This document shows, one piece after another, positions 49,643-58,649 of a DNA stretch of 64,000 nt. The position numbers and the translations under genes are program-made. The notes beneath the pieces are model-generated. The model saw only the letters and a list, made by a program, of their open reading frames with translations. It searched no databases and was not told the DNA's origin. The stretch covers positions 17,403 to 81,402 of the forward strand of contig JACRMH010000009.1 in the NCBI GenBank assembly GCA_016219545.1, in the 5' to 3' direction. Position 1 is the stretch's first letter; each line of letters starts with the position of its first letter. This stretch comes from Chloroflexota bacterium. GTDB lineage: Bacteria > Chloroflexota > Anaerolineae > Anaerolineales > Villigracilaceae.

Positions 49643-51184
49643 TTACTCCTTATCTGGTTGAAGGACTGTGTTATTTTGACCGGCATATTTCTCATATAGA
49701 TCACTGCGCCGTTTTCTCCAGCCATCGAGTCCGCCGCGCAGATTGGTGACATTTTTGAAGCCTTTCGTTTTCAAGTAATATGAAATCATAACGGAAAGTC
49801 CGCCTCCCGGACAATACACCAGAATTTGCTTATCGCGTGGAATTTGTTTCAAGTATTTCTCGACGAATAACGGATCGACCTCATGAGAATTCGGCAAACC
49901 CTTGTATCTTTTCCGGTCGTCCGACGGACGCACATCGAGGATGTAGGTGTGTTCATCGAACAAGATGGTTTCATTCAGTTGGGCGGGCGTGAGCATATTG
50001 ACCAGTAGAGTCTGACCCTCGATGTGCTCCTGAATCACTTTTGTTGTATAGCGAATATCGCGGGCAGAGGTACTCCAACCCAGGCTGACTCGGATGGTCT
50101 CGCGCGCGGCTTGGTCGGATAGCCCCATTGCTTTTAATACATGCGAAGGCACGTCTTCCCCCGTGCCACACGCCGAACCGGCAGAGACCGCGATCCCCCG
50201 ATAATCCAGCATTCCCATCAACCCGGAATTCTCCACATTGGGAAACGTAATGCTGACGGTGTTCGGCAGGCACTTGGCTTCCGAAGAATTTATGATACAG
50301 TCCGGTTTGATTTCCTTGAGTCGCTGAATCAACTTCTGTTTCAAGGCGCGGGTTTGTTCGGCATGAGCTAGTAATTTGTCCACATCCTGACAGGCGGCGC
50401 CAAACCCGACGATATTATGGAGGCTTTCGGTGCCAGCCCGCATCCCGCTTTCCTGATGGCCGCCATGCAGGTACGGGGTAAAAGGACTGCCTTCTTTGAC
50501 ATACAAGGCGCCAATACCTTTCGGTCCATAAAGTTTGTGCGCCGAAAACGAGGCGTAATCCACCCCCCATTCATGAACATCAATCGAAATCTTCCCAAGC
50601 GCCTGCACACAATCTGTCAGCACCAGGGCGCCATGTTGTTTGGCTATCCTGGTCACCGCCGCGATGTCTTGAATGACGCCAGTCTCATTGTTGGCTAACA
50701 TGCAACAGACCAAAAAGGTCTCGTCATCGACCCGCTTCTCCAATTCAGCCAGCAGTACCTGCCCGTTGCTGTCCACCGGACAATATTCGACAACGATCCC
50801 CTGGGTTTCCAAATACGCCAGCGTGTTCAATATAGAGGGATGTTCGATCGGTGTGGAAATAATTTTTTTCTTTTTGGGATAAAAATGCGCGCTGATAGAT
50901 TTGAGCACGGCATTGTTCGATTCGGTTGCGCAACCGGTAAAAAAGATTTCAGGCGGGTCGGCGTGAATTGCGCCTGCCACTTGTCCCCGGGCTTGTTCCA
51001 TCAACTCAGCTGATTTTCTGCCAATGCCATAAAACGACGAAGGATTGCCGTAATGGTATTTCAGCGCCTGATCTATTTTGCGGCGGACACGGTTGCTGAC
51101 AGGCGTGGTGGCATTATGGTCAAGATAGACTCGCCGATTGAAACGAAAAACATGCTTCAAGAATTCGAACATCTGGATTTCCAT
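49643..51184 (-). CDS. Cysteine desulfurase fused to a rhodanese domain
   Basis: 513 residues. Residues 15-385 form a NifS/IscS-type PLP enzyme: YLDHNATTPVSNRV, ANNETGV, the PLP lysine in SFSAHKLYGPKG and the sulfur-carrying cysteine in SAGSACGTGEDVPSH. Residues 405-500 are a rhodanese domain with the active cysteine in VYCPGGGLSV. The fusion would pass persulfide sulfur from cysteine directly to the rhodanese cysteine. Such fusions are known but uncommon. AAGGAGA precedes the start. A LysE-like remnant overlaps the upstream region. Confidence 0.9.
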   Translation of the reverse strand: MEIQMFEFLKHVFRFNRRVYLDHNATTPVSNRVRRKIDQALKYHYGNPSSFYGIGRKSAELMEQARGQVAGAIHADPPEIFFTGCATESNNAVLKSISAHFYPKKKKIISTPIEHPSILNTLAYLETQGIVVEYCPVDSNGQVLLAELEKRVDDETFLVCCMLANNETGVIQDIAAVTRIAKQHGALVLTDCVQALGKISIDVHEWGVDYASFSAHKLYGPKGIGALYVKEGSPFTPYLHGGHQESGMRAGTESLHNIVGFGAACQDVDKLLAHAEQTRALKQKLIQRLKEIKPDCIINSSEAKCLPNTVSITFPNVENSGLMGMLDYRGIAVSAGSACGTGEDVPSHVLKAMGLSDQAARETIRVSLGWSTSARDIRYTTKVIQEHIEGQTLLVNMLTPAQLNETILFDEHTYILDVRPSDDRKRYKGLPNSHEVDPLFVEKYLKQIPRDKQILVYCPGGGLSVMISYYLKTKGFKNVTNLRGGLDGWRKRRSDLYEKYAGQNNTVLQPDKE

Positions 51185-51295
51185 TCAATCTCCTTTACGA
51201 TTATCGTTGTTCGGTAATGCGAGCCGCACACCGAGGCTGATGAGGATGCCCGTTTTGCGTCCATGGACCATCCCGCGGGTAATGATAATACTCGA
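51185..51295 (-). pseudogene. Fragment of a LysE/RhtB-type amino acid exporter
   Basis: In the frame stopping at 51185-51187 the minus strand reads SSIIITRGMVHGRKTGILISLGV and then unrelated residues. This resembles the conserved first-loop segment RGxxHGRRAGLxxxLGV of LysE/RhtB exporters. No more of the protein is present, so it is a short relic in front of the desulfurase gene. The match is only about 20 residues. Confidence 0.4.
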
Positions 51296-51553
51296 ACGCA
51301 GAAAACCTAAAGCAAAAAATTTAAAAAAACAACAGAATCCCAACCGTCAGCTAATGTTTTAGGAACTTGGAAGTATATGCTTGCTTTTCGCGAAGCGACA
51401 AGATTTTTTTGAACCACGAAGGGTCACGAAGGTTTTTAGGTTTTCCTTTGTGGTTGAATCCTTTTTGGTTTCGGCTTGTCCGAGTTAGGTAGTGGCTTTC
51501 GGTAAATGATACTCTCTCTTTTACGCGATACGCCACTACCTCTTTTTTTCAAA
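51296..51553. other. Intergenic stretch with short repeats, no gene seen
   Basis: About 260 bases with no convincing gene. It contains an AACCACGAAGGGTCACGAAGG stretch and a hairpin AGGTAGTGGC ... GCCACTACCT followed by CTTTTTTT (51489-51548), which would terminate plus-strand transcription. Confidence 0.5.
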
Positions 51554-52015
51554 TTATTCTTTTTTATCTCCCTCTTCCCCGGATTTTTCTCCATGCGCCC
51601 GTTTATGCCATTCATTGAACATGGGCGGGACGCCGCCTTCCCAATCCTTGCCCCAAGGACCGTGATGTCCGTGGTGGTGCATTCCGCGGAAGAAGACCAT
51701 CCTTAGCAAGCCAAAGAAGAGGAACAAGAAGAAGATGGAGCCGCAGATCGCGCCGAACGGGAACATGAAGAAGCGATGTCCCATCATGGGATAAAAACCG
51801 AGACCATAGCCGCGACCGTACATCATCGGCGGGACGGCCGGAGCAACTTGTCCGCTTTCAGCGGCTTTGGAAATTGCCGTGGCAACTGCGGGCGATTGGG
51901 AAATCCCCTGTGCGATGCCGGCGCGATAAGCCATTGCGCCGCCCCCAACAATGAGACCGATCAAGAGCAGTAAGCCGATCAGTCGAAAAAAGATGAAAGG
52001 ACCTTTACGAAACAT
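51554..52015 (-). CDS. Small membrane protein with His-rich tail
   Basis: 153 residues. Two hydrophobic segments (LIGLLLLIGLIVGGGAMAY near 12-30 and SIFFLFLFFGLLRMVFF near 93-109) enclose a Gly/Met/Tyr-rich region (MMYGRGYGLGFYPMMGH). After the second helix comes GMHHHGHHGPWGKDW and a charged tail. The His/Met content suggests metal binding, but no family function is known to me. Confidence 0.65.
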   Translation of the reverse strand: MFRKGPFIFFRLIGLLLLIGLIVGGGAMAYRAGIAQGISQSPAVATAISKAAESGQVAPAVPPMMYGRGYGLGFYPMMGHRFFMFPFGAICGSIFFLFLFFGLLRMVFFRGMHHHGHHGPWGKDWEGGVPPMFNEWHKRAHGEKSGEEGDKKE

Positions 52016-52147
52016 TTTTACCTCCAGTAGGTTGATTGATTTGATTTGTTCTTTCGCCCATACTATAGCAATCCTTTATGGAGGAATTGTGGATGAGCAC
52101 GGGAGAGTTTGTGGAGGATGTGTAGGAGGAAGGTAAAATTAGATATA

Positions 52148-52242
52148 TGTCGCTGCGAGGCGTTCTTGGTTTTGCCGAAGCAGTCCCCCAATAATTGGAG
52201 ATTGCTTCGTCGGGAAGAACAAGAGCCCTCCTCGCAACGACA
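52148..52242. repeat. Family A inverted repeat upstream of trxB
   Basis: TGTCGCTGCGAGG ... CCGAAGCAGTC ... GGAGATTGCTTCGTCGG ... CCTCGCAACGACA, about 95 bases. It is the main content of the 383-base gap between 52016 and 52398, which holds no gene. Confidence 0.7.
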
Positions 52243-52302
52243 TGGCTAGCGCGAGGGTAACCCCGCCCCTATATGTGTAACTTTTCATGTCAAAGTGCAT
52301 CT

Positions 52303-52310
52303 GATACAAT
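52303..52310 (+). promoter_or_regulatory. Extended -10 promoter of trxB
   Basis: TGATACAAT (TG extension plus TACAAT, 52302-52310), about 88 bases before the ATG. The leader carries no obvious structure. Confidence 0.45.
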
Positions 52311-52398
52311 GCGGGGCAGTAATAACCTGAGACGAAACATCGTCCTGAAACTGATTGAAACTATAAACAGATGAACCTCATCTAACAGGAAAAAAATA

Positions 52399-53370
52399 AT
52401 GTCTTCAAATAATGATGAAAAACATGTAAAAGTATTGGTACTTGGGGCGGGACCTGCCGGGCTGTCGGCGGCATTGTATGCGGCACGCGCGGAACTGGAA
52501 CCGGTGGTGTTGACCGGGATGCAGTTGGGCGGTCAGGCCGCGTTGACGAATACTATTGAAAATTACCCTGGCTTTCCAACCGGTGTGGGCGGCGCGGAGT
52601 TGGGTGAACTGTTCCAGAAACAGGCCGAAAACTTCGGCGCAAAAGTTGAATTTGATCTGGCGAACGAAGTGGACCTGTCACAGCGCCCCTTCAAAGTCAC
52701 AACCGACAACGGCGTATATAAAGCCGATACATTGATCCTGTCCACTGGCGCGAACCCCACGCACTTGAATGTCCCCGGCGAAGTTGAGTTGACCGGTCGT
52801 GGTGTGTCCTATTGCGCCACCTGCGACGGCTGGTTCTTCAAGGAGAAGAAAGTCGTGATCGTGGGCGGCGGAGACTCGGCGCTTGAAGAAGGTCTCTTCA
52901 TTACGCGCTACGCTTCATCCGTGACCGTGATCCACCGCCGCGACGAATTCCGCGCCAGCCCTGTTTTGCAAAAACGCGCCAAAGAACACCCCAAGATGAA
53001 TTTCATTTATGATACCGTAGTGACCGAAGTCGTCGGGACAGGAAAAGTTGAAACCTTGAAATTGAAGAACGTGAAGACCGGCGCTGAATCCACTTTTGAT
53101 ACAGACGGCTTGTTCATCTTCATCGGCCACATTCCGAACACACAGATGTTCAAAGGTCAACTGGACATGAGCGATCTGGGCTATGTCATCGTCAACGACA
53201 AAATGGAAACGAATGTCGCGGGGGTTTATGCAGCCGGTGAGATCGCTGACCCGCACTTTAGGCAGGTCATCACGTCCGCGGGGATGGGAGCGGCAGCGGC
53301 CATCCAGGCGACCCGCTTCCTCGAGGCCGAGTCAGAACACGGGTTGGAAAGAAGCGGCGCTTCATCCTGA
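52399..53370 (+). CDS. trxB: Thioredoxin reductase
   Basis: 323 residues; reduces thioredoxin with NADPH through FAD. FAD motif VLGAGPAGLSAALYAARAELEPVVLTG, redox-active CATC (about 139-142) in GVSYCATCDGWFFKEK, NADPH motif VVIVGGGDSALEEGLF, and the C-terminal FAD motif GVYAAGEIAD. It could supply electrons to the ArsC encoded elsewhere in the window. AGGAAAAAA lies upstream of the ATG. Confidence 0.95.
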   Translation: MSSNNDEKHVKVLVLGAGPAGLSAALYAARAELEPVVLTGMQLGGQAALTNTIENYPGFPTGVGGAELGELFQKQAENFGAKVEFDLANEVDLSQRPFKVTTDNGVYKADTLILSTGANPTHLNVPGEVELTGRGVSYCATCDGWFFKEKKVVIVGGGDSALEEGLFITRYASSVTVIHRRDEFRASPVLQKRAKEHPKMNFIYDTVVTEVVGTGKVETLKLKNVKTGAESTFDTDGLFIFIGHIPNTQMFKGQLDMSDLGYVIVNDKMETNVAGVYAAGEIADPHFRQVITSAGMGAAAAIQATRFLEAESEHGLERSGASS

Positions 53371-53441
53371 CGGGTAAACTGCTCCTGGTTAAGCAGCAGA
53401 ATCCAACCGATGGATTTGTCCCCAAAATTCCAAATTGAGTC

Positions 53442-53478
53442 AAATGCCTCCTTTGCAATCTGCGAAAGGAGGCATTTT
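53442..53478 (+). terminator. Terminator of trxB
   Basis: AAATGCCTCCTTT-loop-AAAGGAGGCATTTTT, about 70 bases after the stop. Confidence 0.88.
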
Positions 53479-53611
53479 TGGAGTTATTTTTGTCATTTTG
53501 TGTGTAAAAAACAAGTGACATTTTGTACTTTTGACATTTAAGGCTTTCGGATAAAATCACTGAAAACATTACAAGCGCAGATGCGCTTGATCTTAAAATT
53601 TTGGAGGCACA

Positions 53612-54547
53612 ATGAAGAAGATTTCCATTATAGGTGCAGGCAATACGGGTGCAACAGCCGCCCATTGGCTCGCCGAACGTGAACTTGCGGATGTTGTCCT
53701 GGTTGACGTGGTTGAAGGGATGCCGCAGGGAAAGAGTTTGGATATGGCGCAGGCCATGCCCATTATTGGTAAGGATGTCAAGATCCTCGGTACGAACAGC
53801 TATGCCGACACCAAAGACTCCGATATCATCATCATCACCGCCGGTGTGGCGCGCAAGCCCGGCATGAGCCGCGACGACCTGCTCAAGATCAATGCCGATA
53901 TCGTCGGCACTGCCGCAACAGAAACTTTGAAGTACTCCCCCAATGCCTTTTACATTGTATTGACCAACCCGCTCGACACGATGGCTTATCTGACCTTGAA
54001 GAAGACCGGACTGCCCCGCGAACGTGTCATCGGTCAGGCCGGCATTTTGGACTCAGCCCGGATGCGTGCCTTCGTCGCAATGGAAACCGGCGTGAGCGTT
54101 GAGAACATCCAATGCTACGTGCTCGGCGGCCATGGCGATGAAATGGTTCCCCTCACCCGCCACTCCAATGTTGCTGGCATTCCGTTGAATGAATATCTGC
54201 CCGCCAACAAACTCGAAGCCATCGTCAACCGCACCCGCAAAGGCGGCGGCGAGATCGTCAACCTGCTGAAGACCGGTTCCGCTTTTTACGCTCCTTCCAT
54301 GGCTTGTATCCAAATGGCGGAAGCCATCCTGAAAGACAAGAAATTGATCGTGCCTTGCGCCGCTTACATGAACGGCGAATACGGCCTCAATGACATGTTC
54401 TTCGGTGTACCGGTTGTGCTTGGCGCGAAGGGCATTGAACGGATCGTTGAATACAAGTTCAATGATGCTGAAAAGGCCATGTTCGAGAAATCCGCCGCTT
54501 CTGTCAAAGAGACTCACGAAGCGCTTAAGAGTTTGGTAACGTTGTAA
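53612..54547 (+). CDS. mdh: Malate dehydrogenase
   Basis: 311 residues; interconverts malate and oxaloacetate with NAD. Dinucleotide motif ISIIGAGNTGATAAHWLAE, acidic residue in VLVDVVEGMPQG giving NAD preference, substrate arginine in ARKPGMSRDDLL, NPLDTMAYL, and the catalytic histidine in VLGGHGDEMVPL. This is the LDH-like MDH type common in Chloroflexota. TTGGAGGC precedes the start. Citrate synthase follows. Confidence 0.95.
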   Translation: MKKISIIGAGNTGATAAHWLAERELADVVLVDVVEGMPQGKSLDMAQAMPIIGKDVKILGTNSYADTKDSDIIIITAGVARKPGMSRDDLLKINADIVGTAATETLKYSPNAFYIVLTNPLDTMAYLTLKKTGLPRERVIGQAGILDSARMRAFVAMETGVSVENIQCYVLGGHGDEMVPLTRHSNVAGIPLNEYLPANKLEAIVNRTRKGGGEIVNLLKTGSAFYAPSMACIQMAEAILKDKKLIVPCAAYMNGEYGLNDMFFGVPVVLGAKGIERIVEYKFNDAEKAMFEKSAASVKETHEALKSLVTL

Positions 54548-54565
54548 ATAAATAAAGGCAAAACC

Positions 54566-54621
54566 GTAGACACGTAAACAAGGAAACATGTATACGTGTC
54601 TACTGGTCTACTTATATACTC
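54566..54621. repeat. Period-8 tandem repeat between mdh and gltA
   Basis: GTAGACAC/GTAAACAA/GGAAACAT/GTATACGT/GTCTACTG/GTCTACTT/ATATACTC; AC occupies positions 5-6 of every octad. Half of the array is the inverse of the other. Confidence 0.7.
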
Positions 54622-54637
54622 ATAAAAGGAGTTCTTA

Positions 54638-55954
54638 ATGATTCTTCACGAAAAAATGTCCGCCCAGCTTCCCGAATGGCGTGAGCGCATCAAGAAGCTT
54701 GCGAAAGAAAATGCTGAAGTAAAAGTTGCCGAAGTCAATGTCGGTCAGATCGTCGGCGGTATGCGCGACATCAAATCCCTCTTGTCCGATATTTCTTACG
54801 TCGACCCAGCCGAAGGCATCCGCTTCCGCGGTTTGTCCATCCCCGAATTGCTGAAGGCATTACCCAAAGGCCGCGGCAACAAAATGCCGTTGGTCGGCGG
54901 TTTGTTCTATCTCTTGATGATCGGCGAGATCCCCACCAAGGAACAGGCTCTCGAAGTGGAAGCCGAATGGGCCAAGCGCGCCATTGTTCCTGATTATGTC
55001 TTCAAGATGCTCAAGTCCATGCCGAAAGAGACTCACCCGATGACTCTCTTCTCGCAGGCTGTGCTCGCTTTACAGAACGGCTCAGTCTTCGCCAGCAAAT
55101 ATCACAGCATGAAGAAAGATGCGTATTGGGAAGCCGCCCTCGAAGACAGCATGGACCTGACCGCGAAACTCCCCATCATTGCCGCGTTCATCTATCGCAT
55201 GAAATATTTTGGCGAAACCGCCAAACCGAAATACAACGCCAAATTCGATTACGGCGCAAACTTCTCCAAGATGATGAAAGTTTCCGACAAGAAGGGTTAT
55301 GCCGAACTCGCCCGCTTGTACTTCATCCTTCACAGTGACCATGAGTCTGGGAATGTCTCAGCCCATACCATGCACCTCGTCGGATCCGCTCTCTCCGACC
55401 CGTACCTTTCCTTCTCCGCCGCGCTTAACGGTCTTGCCGGACCTTTACATGGTCTTGCCAATCAAGAGTGTCTTGGCTGGTTGATGGAAGTCCACAAGAA
55501 GTTCGGCGGCGTGCCCTCACGCGATGAATTGTACAAATTCGCATGGGACACCCTCAACGGCGGACATGTCATCCCCGGTTATGGTCACGCCGTTCTGCGT
55601 GTGCCTGATCCCCGCTTCGCCGCACAGATGGAATTCGCCAAGAAGCGCTTCCCCGAAGACGAACTCATCCGCCTAGCGGACATGGTCTTCGATGTAGTCC
55701 CCGCCGTTCTCAGAGAACAAGGCAAAGCCAAGAATCCCGCCCCGAACGTGGACGCGATCTCCGGCACCTTGCAGTATTACTACGGCGTGCGCGATTTCGA
55801 TTTCTACACCGTGTTGTTTGGTGTCGGCCGCGCCCTCGGCGTGACAGCCAATTATGTTTGGGCACGCGCTCTCGGTATGCCCATCGAACGTCCCAAGTCA
55901 CTCACCACCAAGATGCTGGAAGACGTGGTCGCCAAGGCCGCTCAACCTGCTTAA
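54638..55954 (+). CDS. gltA: Citrate synthase
   Basis: 438 residues; condenses acetyl-CoA and oxaloacetate. The catalytic histidines are in SDHESGNVSAHTMHLVGSAL and NGGHVIPGYGHAVLRVPDPR; GPLHGLANQECLGWL precedes. The length and sequence style resemble the eukaryote-like citrate synthases found in some bacteria rather than the short archaeal type. AAAAGGAG supports the start. Encoded next to mdh, which supplies its oxaloacetate. Confidence 0.94.
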   Translation: MILHEKMSAQLPEWRERIKKLAKENAEVKVAEVNVGQIVGGMRDIKSLLSDISYVDPAEGIRFRGLSIPELLKALPKGRGNKMPLVGGLFYLLMIGEIPTKEQALEVEAEWAKRAIVPDYVFKMLKSMPKETHPMTLFSQAVLALQNGSVFASKYHSMKKDAYWEAALEDSMDLTAKLPIIAAFIYRMKYFGETAKPKYNAKFDYGANFSKMMKVSDKKGYAELARLYFILHSDHESGNVSAHTMHLVGSALSDPYLSFSAALNGLAGPLHGLANQECLGWLMEVHKKFGGVPSRDELYKFAWDTLNGGHVIPGYGHAVLRVPDPRFAAQMEFAKKRFPEDELIRLADMVFDVVPAVLREQGKAKNPAPNVDAISGTLQYYYGVRDFDFYTVLFGVGRALGVTANYVWARALGMPIERPKSLTTKMLEDVVAKAAQPA

Positions 55955-55969
55955 TTAGTTTTCAATAGT

Positions 55970-56009
55970 AACAAAAAACTTCCGAGAAAATTCTCGGAAG
56001 TTTTTTGTT
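55970..56009. terminator. Terminator of gltA
   Basis: AACAAAAAACTTCCGAGAA-loop-TTCTCGGAAGTTTTTTGTT, a near-perfect stem with T-tract; works on both strands. Confidence 0.88.
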
Positions 56010-56027
56010 ACTTCACTTACCATACGC

Positions 56028-56107
56028 GATGTCGTTCTGAGCGAAGCGAAGAACCTCTGATTTTCGAAGTAGAGACCCTTCGCTCCGCTCAGGGAATCAC
56101 GAAGATG
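56028..56107. repeat. Palindromic intergenic repeat
   Basis: TGTCGTTCTGAGCGAAGCGAAG ... CCCTTCGCTCCGCTCAGGG ... type element between gltA and the oligopeptidase gene, a relative of the family A repeats. Confidence 0.5.
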
Positions 56108-56114
56108 ACTTATT

Positions 56115-58169
56115 TCACATCAACTTATCCATCAGGAATGCATAATCCTGTGCCACTTCTTTGAGGAAGTCATACCGTCCGCTCGCGCCGGCGTGACCTG
56201 AGTCATAGTTGGTGTAAAGCACGATCAAGTTCTTGTCCGTTTTCATTTCGCGCAGTTTGGCAGTGAATTTGGCCGGCTCCCAATATGCCACGCGCGGATC
56301 GTTCAGTCCGGTGGTGATGAGCATGTGCGGATAATCCGTGGCGCGGATGTTGTTGTAAGGCGAATACGACATCATGTAATCAAAATATTCCTTGTCATCA
56401 GGGTTGCCCCATTGATCGTATTCGAGCGTGGTCAATGGGATGCTTGGGTCGCTCATGGTCGTGACCACGTCCACAAATGGGACTTTACAGATCACAGCCT
56501 TGAACAAGTCGGGGCGCATCGTCACGCACGCGCCAACGAGTAGTCCGCCGGCCGAACCGCCAATGATGGCAAGTTTTTGAGGAGATGTAAATCCTTCCTT
56601 GATGAGATGTTCCGAGCAGGCAATGAAATCAGTGAAGGTGTTTTTCTTGTTGAGCATCTTGCCGTCTTCGTACCAGGCGCGCCCCATGTCTGAGCCGCCG
56701 CGAATGTGTCCGATGGCAAAGACAAATCCCCGGTCAATGAGACTGAAGCGATTGGAACTGAACGTCGCGTCAATCGTCGCGCCATAGGAACCGTATCCAT
56801 ACAGCAGCGCAGGGTTATTCCCATCCTTTTTCAATCCCTTTTTATAAACAATGGAGATCGGGACCTGAGTCCCGTCAGGCGCTGTGGCGCTGATCCGTTC
56901 CGAAACGTATTGAGTCTTGTCGTAACCGCTGGGAATCTCATCCTCCTTTTTGAGCTCCCATTCGCCGCTATCCACGTGATAGTCAACGACCGAGTTGGGC
57001 GTGATCAGGGATGAGTACTTAAAGCGCAGAAGGTTTGTTTTGAATTCCGAATTGGCTTCAAGGGAAACATTGTAAGTCGGTTCGGGGAATTGCACATAAC
57101 GCACATCCCTCAACCCATCGGGCGCGCTAATGCGGAGTTGCTTGAGTCCGCCCTTGCGCTCGCTGAGGACAATGAAATCTTCAAAGGTATCCACGCCGTC
57201 CACAAGCACGTCTGCGCGATGAGGGATGACCTCCCGCCAGTTTTTCTTTCCCGATTTGTCAACGGATGTAACGCTCAGTTTGAAGTTTTGCGCATTCTCA
57301 TTATGGACAATGAAAAACTTCCCCTTATGATGCGCGGCAAAATATTCCAATCCCTTAATGCGCGGCTGCACTATCCGCAAATCCTCCGTTGGATGATCCG
57401 CTGAGAGGAAGCGCATCTCGCGCGTGGTGGTACTGTAGTGATACGTCATGATATAGGCGTCGTCGCGGGTCTTGAACATGAACAGGAAATAAGTCTCGTC
57501 GTCTTCATGGAAGACGAGCGTATCCTGTGTCGGGTCCGTGCCTGGTTTATGGCGGAATAACTTGAACGGTCTCTGGGCTTCATCTAATGTTGTATAAAAC
57601 AAAGTTTCATTATCGTTCGCCCACTCCGCGCCTCCGTGTTCATAGGCACTGCCGGATGTATTCTCAATGGCTTCAGGATATAACTTGCCGCTTTTCAAAT
57701 CCTTTACCTGCAGGGTGTAAATTTCCCGTCCGCCAAAATCCACTGAGTAGGCCAGCTTATTTCCGTCCGGGCTGACCGAGAACGCGCCGACACTGCAAAA
57801 CGTCTTCCCTTCCGCCAGTTGATTCTGGTCCAGAAGGATTTCTTCCGTCGCTTCGAGCGACCCTTGTTTGCGGCAAAAAATGGGATACTGCCTGCCCTGC
57901 TCCTCCCGCTCATAATAAAAATATCCGCCTCTTTTCTCAGGGACAGTTGAATCGTCCTCTTTGATGCGCGCCTTCATCTCGAGAAATAATTTTTCCTGCA
58001 GGGGTTTCGTGTGCTGCATCATTTCGTCGAGATAATCGCTTTCGGCGCGCAGGTGCTTCACGGTTTCAGGGTCGTCCTTATCGCGCATCCAGTAATAATC
58101 ATCCATGCGGGTCTGACCATGTTGCGTGATCTCGTGCGGGCGTTTCAAGGCAATGGGAAATGATGACAT
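56115..58169 (-). CDS. ptrB: Oligopeptidase B (S9A serine peptidase)
   Basis: 684 residues; cleaves peptides after basic residues. An N-terminal seven-bladed propeller (about 70-400) caps a C-terminal alpha/beta hydrolase with the nucleophile in IGGSAGGLL (near 537), aspartate in GLNDPRVAYWEP and histidine in DSGHAGASGRYD. DYYWMRDKDDP near the N-terminus is typical. No signal peptide, so it is cytoplasmic. The start at 58169 has AGGAGA; the frame is open 15 codons further without support. Confidence 0.93.
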   Translation of the reverse strand: MSSFPIALKRPHEITQHGQTRMDDYYWMRDKDDPETVKHLRAESDYLDEMMQHTKPLQEKLFLEMKARIKEDDSTVPEKRGGYFYYEREEQGRQYPIFCRKQGSLEATEEILLDQNQLAEGKTFCSVGAFSVSPDGNKLAYSVDFGGREIYTLQVKDLKSGKLYPEAIENTSGSAYEHGGAEWANDNETLFYTTLDEAQRPFKLFRHKPGTDPTQDTLVFHEDDETYFLFMFKTRDDAYIMTYHYSTTTREMRFLSADHPTEDLRIVQPRIKGLEYFAAHHKGKFFIVHNENAQNFKLSVTSVDKSGKKNWREVIPHRADVLVDGVDTFEDFIVLSERKGGLKQLRISAPDGLRDVRYVQFPEPTYNVSLEANSEFKTNLLRFKYSSLITPNSVVDYHVDSGEWELKKEDEIPSGYDKTQYVSERISATAPDGTQVPISIVYKKGLKKDGNNPALLYGYGSYGATIDATFSSNRFSLIDRGFVFAIGHIRGGSDMGRAWYEDGKMLNKKNTFTDFIACSEHLIKEGFTSPQKLAIIGGSAGGLLVGACVTMRPDLFKAVICKVPFVDVVTTMSDPSIPLTTLEYDQWGNPDDKEYFDYMMSYSPYNNIRATDYPHMLITTGLNDPRVAYWEPAKFTAKLREMKTDKNLIVLYTNYDSGHAGASGRYDFLKEVAQDYAFLMDKLM

Positions 58170-58202
58170 GCGGTTCTCCTCTAAACCAAAAAGCTTTTTG
58201 GA

Positions 58203-58208
58203 ATTATA
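58203..58208 (-). promoter_or_regulatory. -10 box of the oligopeptidase B gene
   Basis: TATAAT on the minus strand, 33 bases before the ATG at 58169. Confidence 0.45.
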
Positions 58209-58234
58209 GCGCAAAGATATTCAGCCAAACCCTG

Positions 58235-58240
58235 TATAAT
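58235..58240 (+). promoter_or_regulatory. -10 box of the deoC operon
   Basis: TATAAT, 84 bases before the ATG at 58324; divergent from the oligopeptidase promoter. Confidence 0.4.
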
Positions 58241-58323
58241 ATGACTAGCATTAGGAGTTTTTACATAACCCCGACTTTCAATACCAAACTAATGATCAAA
58301 TTCGACCCCTTGGGATAAAGACC

Positions 58324-58638
58324 ATGTCTATTTCATCAAACCGCAAAGAACTTTTCCGCAGCTCCACCATCGAAGATAAATTCATTCTTTTTCAGTTGTT
58401 GCTGGATGCCAAAGACTTAACCGCAGGCTCGGCTTTGGCATTGCTCAAGGTGATCCATGACGAAGTAAGCAATCAACAACAAGTCAACGGCTTTTTCTCC
58501 AAGCGCTATGCCTTATTGTTCGCGTCCCTCCGTTACCATGTCCCTGAAATATTTCAGCAGGTGACAGAAGGCTGGAAATCCTATAAAAGCCCAATGATGC
58601 CAGCGGAATGGTTTGATGATAATAAAAATATTAATTAA
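58324..58638 (+). CDS. Small protein upstream of deoC
   Basis: 104 residues, soluble and helical (EDKFILFQLLLDAKDLTAG, ALALLKVIHDEV). No recognised family. It is followed by deoC after 11 bases, so the two are probably co-transcribed. The upstream leader is 80 bases with no clear ribosome binding site (GATAAAGACC). Confidence 0.55.
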   Translation: MSISSNRKELFRSSTIEDKFILFQLLLDAKDLTAGSALALLKVIHDEVSNQQQVNGFFSKRYALLFASLRYHVPEIFQQVTEGWKSYKSPMMPAEWFDDNKNIN

Positions 58639-58649
58639 AAGGCTCTCCC

